Source: Deroplatys truncata (lineage: Eukaryota; Arthropoda; Insecta; Mantodea; Mantidae). Taken from it: a stretch of 64,000 nt of DNA. Below, piece by piece: positions 54,511 through 64,000 of this stretch. The stretch spans positions 18,257,001 through 18,321,000 of the forward strand of contig CM060979.1 of the NCBI GenBank assembly GCA_030765065.1, read 5' to 3'. Position 1 is the stretch's first letter, and every line of letters starts with the position of its first letter. A program made the translations under genes and the position numbers. The notes beneath the pieces were generated by a model, which worked only from the letters and a program-made list of their open reading frames with translations, made no database searches and was not told where the DNA came from.

Positions 54511-54750
54511 ATAGGTGGTAATAGCGAATGATGTGCTATTTATTCACCGACAATGAAAGCGGGTAGCTGGACGGCACCCTAACGCCATCTGCACGGCACG
54601 AAGCAGAAGATACAGTTGTGTACCAAGGTCTCTGTGGACACGTGACAAAGCAAGGTGGTATGGTTACAGGGATGAGACCTAGAAGACTCTCGCCATACAT
54701 CGATCCACGAGTTATCTACTAGCAGCTCCGTAGCAATATGACCATGTATA

Positions 54751-55961
54751 GGGTCTTTCAACAAGAGTGTCCTATCTTTGAACTTAAATAAAACATCTTC
54801 TATAAATGATAGAGGTTTCTTTCTTTTTTTTATTTTGGAACATAATTAATGCCACTACGTGTGGAAGAGAACATCAGTTAAGTGATCGCCACGACTTCGT
54901 TGGGTTGCGCGTATACGGTTGACCCAATTTTCAAAGTCAGAAGAACGTAAATTAGGTCCAACTTCACGAATAACACACGTTAAGTTATTCATAAGATCAT
55001 TTACTGTTTCTGGCTTGTTGACATAAACTCGAGATTTAACATAACCCCACAAGAAGTAATTCAACGGCGTTAAATCACATGACCTCGGGGACCAGTTAAC
55101 ATCACCATCTCAATTCTACTTCAAAAGATCGAGTGTTTCGAGAGCAGTATGACATGTGGCATCATCTTGCTTGAAACATGTTTCTGAGATCCATACCATC
55201 CAATTGAGGCCAAAAATAGTCCCTTATAAGAGCCCGGTATCTTTCTCCATTGACAGTTAGAGGTTCTCTATCTTCATCTTGGAAAAAATATGGACCAATG
55301 ATTCCACCATACCAAAATCCACACCACACAGTAACCTTTTGGGGATGAAGTGGTCGTTCTTGAATCTGCATTGGATTGTGATTGCTCCAATAGCGGCAAC
55401 TTTGTTTGTTAACACAACCATCCATCCAAAAGTGGGCTTCGTCGCTGAAGATGATTTTTCGACAAAAATCCGGGTCAGCTTCCAATTGCTCCATAGCCCA
55501 GTCAGCGAATACACGGCGCAACCTATGGTCGTTGGGATTTAGTTCTTGAGTTAACACCAATTTGTAAGCGTGAAACTTCAAGTCCAAATGCAGAATTCGC
55601 CAAGTTGTGGTCGGCGAAAGCCCCAATTCTTGCGTTTGACGAGCAATTGATTTGTTTCCGTTCTCGCGTACACTCTCACGAACTATGTTTTCGTTGGAGC
55701 GCATACTTACAGGCGTTCTTTGATCGCTGACAGAACTACTTCTTTCAAATTTATCGATCAAACGCCGAATCGTTCTCTCGCAGGGACGATTATGCACACC
55801 GTAAACTTCACGCAATACACGGAAGGTTTGACGAACAGATGATCCATTTTGATAATAAATTTTCACAATTTCTACGCGTTGCTGTAGCGTTCCATAGCTA
55901 TTTGTCAATAACAACGGCAGCCATCACATGTTAAAGATAGGACACACTTGTTGAAGGACCC
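54751..55961 (-). mobile_element. Tc3-like DNA transposon (1211 bp, TA target duplication)
   Basis: Terminal repeats GGGTCTTTCAACAAGAGTGT and, reverse-complemented, GGGTCCTTCAACAAGTGTGT continue into CCTATCTTT on both sides. TA flanks both ends (54749-54750 and 55962-55963). Confidence 0.9.
54855..55914 (-). pseudogene. Tc/mariner-superfamily transposase pseudogene (DDxD type)
   Basis: The minus strand holds about 250 open codons from 55914: a paired HTH domain (QQRVEIVKIYYQNGSSVRQT, ERTIRRLIDKFE), then FSDEAHFWMDGCVNKQ with the first catalytic Asp, and VTVWCGFWYGGIIGPYFFQD. After a frameshift, KQDDATCHTALETL holds the second Asp. A stop and a deletion follow. The last part reads SCDLTPLNYFLWGYVKSRVY to the stop at 54855. 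The third catalytic Asp (expected in TPLDYFLWG) is Asn. This family has a longer second spacer than classic mariner. Multiple lesions make it inactive. Confidence 0.88.
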
Positions 55962-55987
55962 TATAGTTAAATGGACTTAAAATAAAT

Positions 55988-56011
55988 AATAATAATAATA
56001 ATAATAATAAA
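55988..56011 (+). repeat. (AAT)n microsatellite
   Basis: Uninterrupted AAT repeats directly right of the Tc3-like element. Confidence 0.9.
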
Positions 56012-56725
56012 TGCGAGAAACGACTAAAAATCGACAGGACTTGATAAGAATGACAAAGTGGCACATTTTCTGTGAAGTACGTTTTCGTCTATTCTCAACG
56101 GTTACCAGTTACACAAGGGTATTAAAAATCCCTTCCGAATAAAGAGCACTACAGAGGCTACTCCCAGAAAATACAAGATGTACATTTTATTTGTAAATAT
56201 TTTAATATATAGTAGTTTAATCAAAATCACTACATACATTTTTCTGAAAATAAAAAATTTCGAAAAATGTTCCGCGTAAAGGGTACCTGGGAATGTGAGA
56301 TTTTCTTTAAAATCTTCGTGTCGCAGCTTTGGAAGACACTGAACTTAAATACTGTGGCAGTATTTTATATCACAACAATGTAAATGCCAGAGTGATTGTA
56401 GTGTAAGTAAGCATTATTGTATGGCATTGATCTGAGATGTTTGTTAATTATAAGCATTGTTACGAAATAAGTTTACACGGCCTCACTGAAACTGACAATA
56501 AGAGCGGGCAACAATGTAGCGATGGGGTGAGTTGTTTATCAATTAGAAGAGACAAACAAATGACGTCAGATTAGCGCGCTTTTCTGTAGAAATGGAGGGA
56601 ATTTCTTCCCTAGAGTATGTGTGTTCGTAATTTTGATTGGATATAAAAATAGACGCTAATGTTGGCGCGTTTTATTAACCAATAGCAGCTCGGTTATGAT
56701 GTTTAGGCATATTGGGGTGAGGGAG

Positions 56726-56732
56726 TATAAAT
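56726..56732 (+). promoter_or_regulatory. LTR TATA box (copy G)
   Basis: GGGAGTATAAATTCCGTGCC, in mid-LTR at the position expected for the U3 promoter. CCAAT-like AACCAATAGC lies about 50 bp upstream. Confidence 0.55.
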
Positions 56733-56786
56733 TCCGTGCCAGAGACGGGTAACGCGCAGTTTGACAGAATAATTCACAAGGCAAAC

Positions 56787-56930
56787 GTCGTTCAGTCCAA
56801 CAGAATCATACGTAGGTTATACGTCGCTCAGTCCAACAGAAGTATTCGCAGGTTATACGTCGCACAGTTTAAGAGAATCGTTCACGCGTTATACGTCGCG
56901 CAATTCTACAGAATCTCTCGCGTTGTAAAG
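56787..56930 (+). repeat. Four 36-bp tandem units downstream of the LTR TATA box
   Basis: Units begin GTCGNNCAGTNNAACAGAAT (last units diverged) and end GGTTATAC. As 36 is a multiple of three, a frame of 12-residue units stays open (56736-56960), but coding is doubtful in an LTR leader. Confidence 0.8.
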
Positions 56931-57615
56931 TTAGTTATAAATGTGAAATACGCGAATTAATAATGTGCAGCAAATAAGTGATTATAGTGATATTAGAAAA
57001 TATAACAGTTTCAGTCGGGCGTGCATCAAGAGTCAGTAGGTGAAATTAATTAATTGTGACAGTAATAAAAGTGTAAAAACAAATTCTTTTATAAGTGTTA
57101 TCTTTCAGTAACAAATCCTTTCCGTTTACACACCCTGTTCAAGAGATATGCTCGACTGAGTAGTAATAATAGCTAGCCGGAGGACAAAGAACCCAACATT
57201 CAAAGTAGTAAAACAATAACAGGCGCTCAGAAATAAGATAACACGAAGTTACTGCGACAAATTGGATCCCATACGTGGGGCAGATAAACATGAAGCATCT
57301 TCCAACTACCAACAAATATTCTACTTCAATACCAAGTTTGGTATCTATCCGACTTTTCCCTTTTGAGTCAGGCTGTTCACAGACATACATTCAGCGAACC
57401 TCAAAACAAGTATTTTCTGTGAAATATTGGTATCGGGTTTTTGGGTGAAATGCAGTAGCGTAAACAAAGATCTGACTATCCCTTTATCTATTGTACTTTA
57501 CAAAGCAATGTGTAAATGTGAGTTGAAAGTTTATCTGTATTAAGAAGTATTAGCTGGAAATACGCTTTTGTTAGAATAGTTTGTAGAAGAGCGAGTAGAG
57601 AAAGTCATGGCAAAT

Positions 57616-57957
57616 AGCGGACAGCATTAACATGAACCCCAGAGAAGGTTTAAACGCTAGGATTTGAGCCTAAGGTCCGGGCGGAAAGTAACTGTTGGAG
57701 TAGAGCTCCGGTAAATGAATGCTGCTGTAAACCCTAGAGATCCACCGACGTGAGCAGACTGCTGGAACCACGGCGTGACACGCGATTGATGGAGGTTACG
57801 TCCGTCATACGGCCAGCGAGAAGCTGGGGTATTCCCCTAGGGTTATCGCTCTGTGTGAGCCTAAATGCTGTAAAATATGCACAACTCTAGCACGAGTATC
57901 ATTCCAATAGTACGGGAGTTGCTTTCGGTAGTTCAGCATCATTAACGAAAATATATG
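57616..57957. other. Unassigned stretch
   Basis: No gene or repeat recognised. Confidence 0.3.
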
Positions 57958-58867
57958 TGCTACATTCAAATACATGTACAGTATTGCACTCCCACAAAAA
58001 TTCGATATCGAGATTTTACAGTGTTTTTGTGTGTATCTGTCTGGGCGTGTATGTCTGTGAATAACATAACTCAAAAACAAAAAGGCTGATAAATACCAAA
58101 CTTGGTATTTAAATTCAGTGCCATCCAAAGTGAAGATGTTATATTGTTGTAGGAGTTGTATTATATTTCAACTGTTGGGGAACCGAACTTGTAGTAGTTG
58201 TAACCTTACGTATAGTAAACAGTTTCCTGTAGCCTTCGCCCCAAATGTATTTTTACTGTTTCTTTAAATATTATATATTATGTTTGCCTCGGCTGCGTCA
58301 GTATTATTGTTAGAGACATGGATGTCTTGGCAGGGTTGTGGTGCGACTAAGAATGTAGGCTTACACAGATTATAATTTTACTTCACTCCTTTTTATTAAT
58401 GCTTGACACGATTTGATTAACACTTCACTGATAAAGAGAGCTGTGACATGTTTTTTATTAAATACTTGCACTTTTAACACGTAAACTATTTTTTGTCTCA
58501 CACAAAATACGTATAAAATTTCTCGAGGTCGTGTCTCACGTCTGGTTAGGAACACGGTCTACTACTAACTGATTTCTGAATTTGTAAATGTTTCTCCTTC
58601 TCAGTTTCTGATTGGCTAATCCTAGTCCAATAGAATACCTTCATTTAACTAAAGGTTTTTCTGGTTGTTGATTGGCTATTTTATAAACTATCACAAAAAT
58701 TACATTATTGCTTCCAAGAATCACAAATAGCATATTAAACTTTCAAATTCATTATTGCCTCAAAAGTTACCCCATTGTTAGCAACTTTTAATCTATTTTT
58801 CTCACAGCTCCTACATTATTAAATTACGTAATACATTCACATAACATAATTACACATGTATACAATA

Positions 58868-58908
<41 letters not shown>

Positions 58909-59465
58909 GACTGTGATATAAACTTTTTATATATATTGTTACATACACATATTGCTTTAAGGCGGGCTGTTATTGAATTTATATATTATATAATTAGACT
59001 GAAATCATTTAAGTGTTAAAAATACTGCCTCAAAAGATAAGACACGAGGAATACTTTATGCTGAAAAATTGCTCTAACGAATTTGATTTGAATACCATAT
59101 ATTAAAGAGATTTATATTACAAAATAACATGTATATTTTGAATTTTCTGACAATAGCTTGTGAAGTCCTCTTCATTCGGAAGGAATTTTGTATCATCTTA
59201 CATAACTGGTAAACGGTAGAACATAATTTATTTAATATAAATGTTTTGGTGACATCACAATTTCCAAGATATCCGATATTAATGGTTCGAATTGTTCACT
59301 ACTAGGTCATTGTTTCTAAGTCCTGTCGATTATCAGTTGTTTCTCGCGATGTCATGGAACCACTATGGAATTTTAAGGCCAGCTTAAACAACGACTTTCG
59401 CTAAATAATTTGTATAACCACTAATAAGCGATACATGGTAGGAAACGTCATGTGAATGTACTACA
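57958..59465 (-). repeat. Rep1 copy (older subtype) split by LTR copy D
   Basis: Rep1 pieces 57958-58130 and 59033-59465 are consecutive in reverse orientation across the LTR insertion (CAGTGCCATCCAAAG joined to AAAGATAAGACACGAG). Confidence 0.8.
58131..59032 (-). mobile_element. Solo LTR, family LTR-1, copy D (902 bp)
   Basis: On the minus strand it starts TGAGGCAGTATTTTTAACAC and ends ACATCTTCA, with perfect target duplication AAAG (58127-58130 and 59033-59036). It carries fewer primer-site-like units at the 3' end than copy C. An (AT)n microsatellite lies at 58874-58906. Confidence 0.85.
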
Positions 59466-59478
59466 GATTTTTATACAA

Positions 59479-59692
59479 TGAAGTAGTTTTGTTGTATTGT
59501 TATTTGCCCCACGCTTTGGGAGCCAATTTGAAGAAGGTGTTGTACATAATATAATATAAACATATACAATGACTGTAATATACACTTTTTATGTACTGTT
59601 ACATACACATATTGCTTTAAGGCGGGCTGTTATTGAATTCATATATTGTATAATTAGACTAAAATTATTTAAGTGTTAAAAATATTGCCCCA
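59479..59692 (-). mobile_element. Solo LTR copy E, internally deleted (214 bp)
   Basis: On the minus strand it starts TGGGGCAATATTTTTAACAC and ends AACTACTTCA. It has perfect target duplication ACAA (59475-59478 and 59693-59696). Only the first ~130 bp and last ~80 bp remain. The latter includes primer-site-like TGGCTCCCAAAGCGTGGGGC (59505-59524). Confidence 0.88.
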
Positions 59693-59696
59693 ACAA

Positions 59697-60195
59697 GCTT
59701 ATGCAAAGTATTCTTATGAACACTTACTTATTCGATTTATTACATGTTAACCCTTTGCACAAATAGTTTTGTTCTTTATTTCGTTGTAGGTATTAGGTGA
59801 CTTGATAGGCCTTGAAATTCTATACTCTTTTCACACTCACAAGTGAATAGCGATAGCATTTTAATAACGGATATCTCGAAAACAGCTCATGCCACACAAA
59901 AACTTACGTGAAATAAAATGCGGACTTTATGGAGATCTATATTTTGTGTGTAGTAAAATTTTGCAAATCTCTAACAGTTCACCAATTATAAAAAAAAGGT
60001 CACTTAGAATGAAGTGGAGTTCACAGGTTATTCCAAAAAAATTCAAAATACACATTTTGTCTTTTAATCAGAATCGCTAGAGCCATGTTTGGGAAAATCG
60101 AACATTTCGAAAAACATTTCATGTAAATGGTGTCGCATTCTGGGAAGACGCAGAAATTCAAATTTATTAATTAAGCGACGCCGACGTTTCGTTTT
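59697..60195 (+). repeat. Rep1 copy, older subtype, partial
   Basis: TAACGGATATCTCGAAAACA and CTAGAGCCATGTTTGGGAAA are Rep1 blocks. It is degenerate and lacks the 3' end. Confidence 0.65.
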
Positions 60196-60227
60196 TTTTT
60201 CTTTATGTTTCTCATAGACACATATGC

Positions 60228-61009
60228 GCTCACATGACTTTCTCTACTCTTGTACAATGTATTTTTACAAACGCTTATTCTCCATCTACTTCATGTTAAT
60301 CGAGAAAAACTTTTGCAGACTCTATCTTATTGCTAATTTTCTTACGGGTGCAAAGGGGATATGGTAGGCTTTAAGAGATAGTCAAATGTTTTAAGAGCTG
60401 GTTGTTATGTGGAGCATTCCATTCTCTTTGTATGTCCAGGACACAAAAAACGAATAACGAATTGGAAAAAAAGCATAAGTAGTGAAAAATTCAAACAAAT
60501 TACAAGGAATATCTCGGAAATGGTTCACTCCACAAAAAAAAAGTATATGACATAATTGTGCGTTTTAACAAGATTTGCCAGCTATGCTAAATTCATTCAG
60601 AATGAAGACGACTTTTGGGGACATTCCGAGAAAATTCAAGATATATACATTTCATTTGCTATGAAAATATCTTAAACATATGATACTTTAATAAAAAAAA
60701 ACGTTAAAGCCATTTTTGAGAAAATCAAAATTTTCTGTTTCATGTAAAGAGTAGCCTTGGGTGAGGGGATTGTATTGTGTCGCATCCTTGGAATATACAA
60801 AATTCAAATACCAAATTTGGTATTTATCCGACTGTTCGTTTATGAGTTATGCTGTCCACAGACACACACGTTGGTGCGCGCGCTTTCAAAACTGCTTTAT
60901 TTAGTCTCAGAGCACCTCAAAACATATATTTCCGTTGAAATCTCGGTATCGAATTTCTGGGTGGAATACAGTACTTCCTCTACTTACTATACGTAGTAGA
61001 GAAAGTAAA
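60228..61009 (+). repeat. Rep1 copy, near full length
   Basis: GCGCTCACATGACTTTCTCT to CGTAGTAGAGAAAGTAAAAA. Confidence 0.85.
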
Positions 61010-61240
61010 AATGCTGTTATTTGGATTCAGGGATCCACAAAATGTGTATTTCAGGTGCAATTTTCCTATCATTTTTTTTGAGTGGAATGCAGTACCTTCC
61101 CTACTTACTATAGATAAGTAGTAGGGTAAAAAGAATGTTGGGAGAGAGGGGTTTCAGTAGCCTCAAAAGGTGTATTTTTGTGGTGAAAAGTCGGTATCTA
61201 ATTTTATTGCGGAATGCAATACTTCTACTTACTGTAAGTA
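61010..61240 (+). repeat. Two tandem Rep1 3'-end fragments
   Basis: GATTCAGGGATCCACAAAAT to AAGTAGTAGGGTAAAAAG, then CCTCAAAAGGTGTATTTTTG to GGAATGCAATACTTCTACTT. Together with the preceding copy this gives three successive Rep1 ends in one direction. Confidence 0.65.
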
Positions 61241-61552
61241 TACATGTAGGTGATTCAAAGGAGGGGTTCACTTCCCGCGCATATGTATTGCAGCTAACAC
61301 CCCTCAGGGGGAAGGAATGAGCTAAAGAAACCACAGGAGGGTATAGGCCGTAGGCAGAGTGGCCACAGAGACGCGGGAGGTCCCTAAAAGTTTCAAGCTC
61401 GCAGACCCGTCCCACTGCTGGACCCGCCGAGAGAGGGCGACGAATGACCCACCAATCAAGCAGCCCTCTGGGTCAACGGGAAATACCTTTCCATTGAAAA
61501 TGCATCCGCGCCATCTGTCCGGCACCGCCTACGCTATAACACCTAGAAACTC

Positions 61553-62907
61553 AAATAAATAAATAAATAAATAAATAAATAGAAATCTATAATACTTAAC
61601 CTTGGTACCTAATTCCTTAAGCCAGAACTAATATTCCAGAACTTTACAATTTATTCACTTTTTTCTAAATACCTTTACAACACACTAAATATTTTACAGA
61701 TATACGTAATTAATAACTTAATACTAAATTAAGTAACTAAACTAAATTAAATAAAACAAAATATAATAAAAAATAAAATAAAAATATAAATACCAATGGT
61801 AAAATAATAGTCGATTATGACAAAAGTGTAAAACTACGGTTTTATTTTGCAAGAAAAACAAAAACAGTTTTAACAAATGTGGCAAATACTATTTTTAGAT
61901 AGCGCTAAAATATCAATAAAATAATATGTTGATTCCTGAAACTAAGAGAAATCACGTTTAGAATGAGATCAACTCATGTGTATAGTGAGAGTGATGTTTT
62001 TGTTGATTCGCTAGCAGTCATTTTCAGTGAATTTATTTTCAACATGTTTTGCTTTACACCAGGCAATGAAGCGATTAAATGCTATACCATATTGCTTTCT
62101 GTTTTTTTGGGGGGTTAAGTACTTCTAGTGTTATTCTTCCTGCTGCTTCTGTAATTTCATCTGCCTCTTTCATTTCAGTTTCTTCTGAATTCATAATTTC
62201 CATCATTTAATTCTTATGTAAGTTATACTAGACAAAAGAATAACGTTTTAAATCAAAGAAAGCACAAGGCTGCCATTATAAGATATAATTGTACTGTGAA
62301 CAGATAATGCGAGCACCATGAGAAATTAATCAAGTAAGAAGACATAATGAAAAGTAAAATCTAATCAAACCAAGACGAGTATTAAACATGTGCAAATACA
62401 AAGAGTAACTGCCATGTGATGGACTTGAAGCCAAAGTTGGTCATAATGGAGTGGTATATAAAAATGCTGTCTAAAAATAAATTAGATGAAAATAAAATAA
62501 ATTCCATTAAAAACCAAAAATATACAAAATTCATAAATACATTTAAAATACCTCCTCAATAAAACACAACACAACTCTCATTCCATTATTACAAATCTCA
62601 ATAGCTTTACATATAACGCACAATTAAGATTTATTATTTTATTTTCAATTTTAAAAATTCTATTATTTATATAAAGCAGCTATTTAATTATATATATTAT
62701 TATTACTTATCAATTGAATTTCAAGATACTCTGCTTTTACACTTATTTCATTATTAATTATTTAATCTTTTTATAGTTCTATAAATTTTCTAATATTACA
62801 CCTTTTTATAATTTGTATTATTTCTTATTTTATAAGCTTTATATTTATTTTAAAGTTTATATTTTAAATATGTTCATTCATTAAATTCATATTTTTAACC
62901 TAAAAGC
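61553..62907 (-). mobile_element. AT-rich insertion in SINE-B with possible Crypton-type remnant
   Basis: About 1.35 kb, visibly far more AT-rich than its surroundings. It begins with (AAAT)n (61553-61581). It is absent from the five other SINE-B copies, so it is an insertion. I found no terminal inverted repeats. The only recognisable coding piece is at 62011-62206. Confidence 0.55.
62011..62206 (-). pseudogene. Possible tyrosine-recombinase (Crypton-like) N-terminal fragment
   Basis: The minus-strand ATG at 62206 gives 43 codons rich in Glu (MMEIMNSEETEMKEADEITE... LNPPKKQKAIWYS). A +1 shift continues AFNRFIAWCKAKHVENKFTE and a stop at 62011. The pattern basic-Pro stretch, then (Y/F)NRFxxWCxxKxVE resembles the start of the N-terminal SAM-like domain in insect Crypton-type recombinases and proteins domesticated from them. 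This is pattern recognition only, with no catalytic region in view. Confidence 0.4.
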
Positions 62908-62994
62908 ATGCCTGAAAGATGAATGAAAGGGAAATAATGGAAAGGAAACCGCGGTAGAGAAGAAAATAACCGAGCATGCGACACCAGGGAAACA

Positions 62995-63375
62995 TGTTGA
63001 TTGTTGATTCTAAGGTCTACCAGGGCAAGAGTGTAAGCCCAAGGCCCTCCTATACCCAGGGTCGGCGCCAAACACGTAACTCTCCAAACCGTGGGGGTAT
63101 CCATGAAGCCAATGCCTTATTTCTTAAAAATGCAAGATTGGAAGTGGATACGCTACTTACGCGCGTCATCCCGAAAAGGGCGACTACCAAAAACCTCGTA
63201 GAGCCGACAGCAATCTAGCATGCCGTCTACCGGTTATCAGGTCGGTACCGGTGGACGTTAAGGCGTCTCGCAAACCGCCAGTGCGGAAACCCGCACAAAC
63301 CGTACCCAATCTCCCATGGGAATTGGGAACCACTGCCCTACCGAGCCCAACCCAATCCGAACAACTCCCTAGAAA
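62995..63375. mobile_element. Second insertion in SINE-B copy 5
   Basis: About 380 bp absent from other SINE-B copies. A part near 63310-63370 recurs at 48690-48790. Family not recognised. Confidence 0.45.
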
Positions 63376-63445
63376 CAACAAAAAATCCATGAGTCAGAAT
63401 GGACGGTCGACGGGAATCGAACCCGGGACCTCTCGGTGCCACCTC

Positions 63446-64000
63446 GGTTGGTCTTACTATAGCTAAGTATAAGAGAGAGAGAGAAAGAAAAAGTTGCATC
63501 ACGCGTGCATAATGATACTACTTGCTGTTCTCAGGCCATAATCTAGAGCTTTCATTAAAACCTAAAGCACTATGTATCTCCTCTGAGAAAACACATCGCT
63601 TCTGGTGAACAATGCAGGATACCGCAGAGTACCCTCAGAGGTCTCATTCTAATCGATCACATTAAGAAGAGAGGACCAAATATCGATACACTCCCATCGG
63701 GATTTCGGTATCGTCTAAAACGTAAAAAATTCTTTAAGTTTGTGGGAGCAATTTGCAAGCTAATGTTATTCTGTTTTGCTATTAAAGAAGCGCTCTTATC
63801 TGGTACCTGCAGTACGCGTCATTTCGTATTCAATGCGGAGCGTCCTAATCCTGCAGATGTGATCAAGGGACGCATCCACTCATCTCCTATTCTCCAAGCA
63901 CTGCTGCAGTACACTGCAAACAAAAGAAAGTGCAAATTCGCATTTCTAGCACGAAAATGCTTCCGTTCCGCTCGTCGGATGTTTTACGTTTGAGGAAGTT
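63446..64000. other. Unassigned end of window
   Basis: A GA microsatellite lies at about 63471-63487. An 83-codon plus frame (63742-63993, basic C-terminus) is not recognised and has no support beyond being open. Confidence 0.3.

Larger units (their letters stand above)
56353..57328 (+). mobile_element. Solo LTR, family LTR-1 related, copy G (976 bp)
   Basis: It starts TGTGGCAGTATTTTATATCA and ends TTCTACTTCA, with a perfect 4-bp target duplication ATAC (56349-56352 and 57329-57332). A TATA box (TATAAAT, 56726-56732) is followed by four 36-bp tandem units. TGGATCCCATACGTGGGGC (57263-57281), a diverged tRNA-Lys-type primer site, lies inside the 3' end, 47 nt before the terminus. Confidence 0.85.
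56025..57460 (+). repeat. Rep1 copy (older subtype) split by LTR copy G
   Basis: Rep1 pieces 56025-56352 and 57329-57460 join at CTTAAATAC and ATACCAAGTTTGG, the LTR target site. A further diverged reverse fragment follows at about 57470-57615. Confidence 0.8.
61296..63445 (-). mobile_element. SINE-B copy 5, split by two insertions
   Basis: SINE-B pieces are 61296-61552, about 62908-62994 and about 63376-63445. The first junction interrupts between CACCTAGAAACTC and CCTGAAAGATGAATG, adjacent in other copies. The second lies between CACCAGGGAAAC and AAAAAATCCATGAG. The head at the right has a near-consensus B-box (minus strand GGTCCCGGGTTCGATTCCCG). Confidence 0.75.

Overview
This window looks like a large, repeat-dense arthropod genome, most likely an insect. 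That reading is an inference from content: tRNA-headed SINEs, several Tc1/mariner-type transposons with TA target duplications, TATA-containing LTRs and abundant microsatellites. There is no operon-like coding density and no intact conserved housekeeping gene. Nearly all longer open frames are decayed transposon fragments or frames crossing repeats, so most of the annotation is mobile DNA and its nesting order.

The dominant component is an uncharacterised interspersed repeat of about 0.8-1 kb, here called Rep1. It has about 25 full or partial copies in both orientations and covers roughly a quarter of the window. Other elements are nested in it: a mariner copy and a SINE in one copy (33035-34722), solo LTRs in two others (56353-57328 and 58131-59032), and an LTR-like insert in another (44734-45287).

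Layout. 1-2750: truncated terminal-repeat element TirA and a GTTAC-rich array. 2751-3643: TA-flanked element TirB. 3644-4310: heat-shock-element plus TATA module and SINE-C. 4346-5760: decayed zinc-finger-like exon carrying exactly 19 copies of a 63-bp minisatellite. 5936-7541: two Rep1 copies. 8150-13433: SINE-B copies, solo LTRs, a LINE remnant and a complete TirA. 13500-15060: SINE-B plus a fold-back element made from transposase pieces. 15665-17518: Rep1 with a nested SINE-A. 17912-20929: diverged 1.2-1.3 kb tandem duplication with CCAAT/TATA signals. 21687-22788: solo LTR between 64-bp direct repeats. 23700-28104: Rep1, SINEs and a second tandem duplication. 28640-29320: two promoter-like modules. 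29700-31180: composite tRNA-derived repeat. 31746-34722: Tc1 and mariner copies. 36190-37735: mariner fragment and Rep1. 38008-40391: hAT-like terminal-repeat element filled with about 42 copies of a 44-bp palindromic unit. 40480-42135: LINE tail and a TTAA-flanked element. 45773-46749: second TirB. 46752-50170: mostly repeat-free block with one candidate secreted-peptide ORF behind a TATA box. 50175-63445: Rep1, LTRs, SINEs, a Tc3-like pseudogene, and an AT-rich insertion with a possible tyrosine-recombinase (Crypton-type) remnant inside a SINE.

The most unusual system is the LTR family. Its boundaries are fixed by TG..CA ends and 4-bp target duplications in four of six copies, yet primer-binding-site-like motifs matching the tRNA-Lys1,2 primer site lie inside the 3' part of the LTR. 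In the clearest copy they recur as units that each end in a TACTTCA-like LTR terminus. This suggests an LTR that grew at its 3' end by repeatedly absorbing its own primer-binding site.
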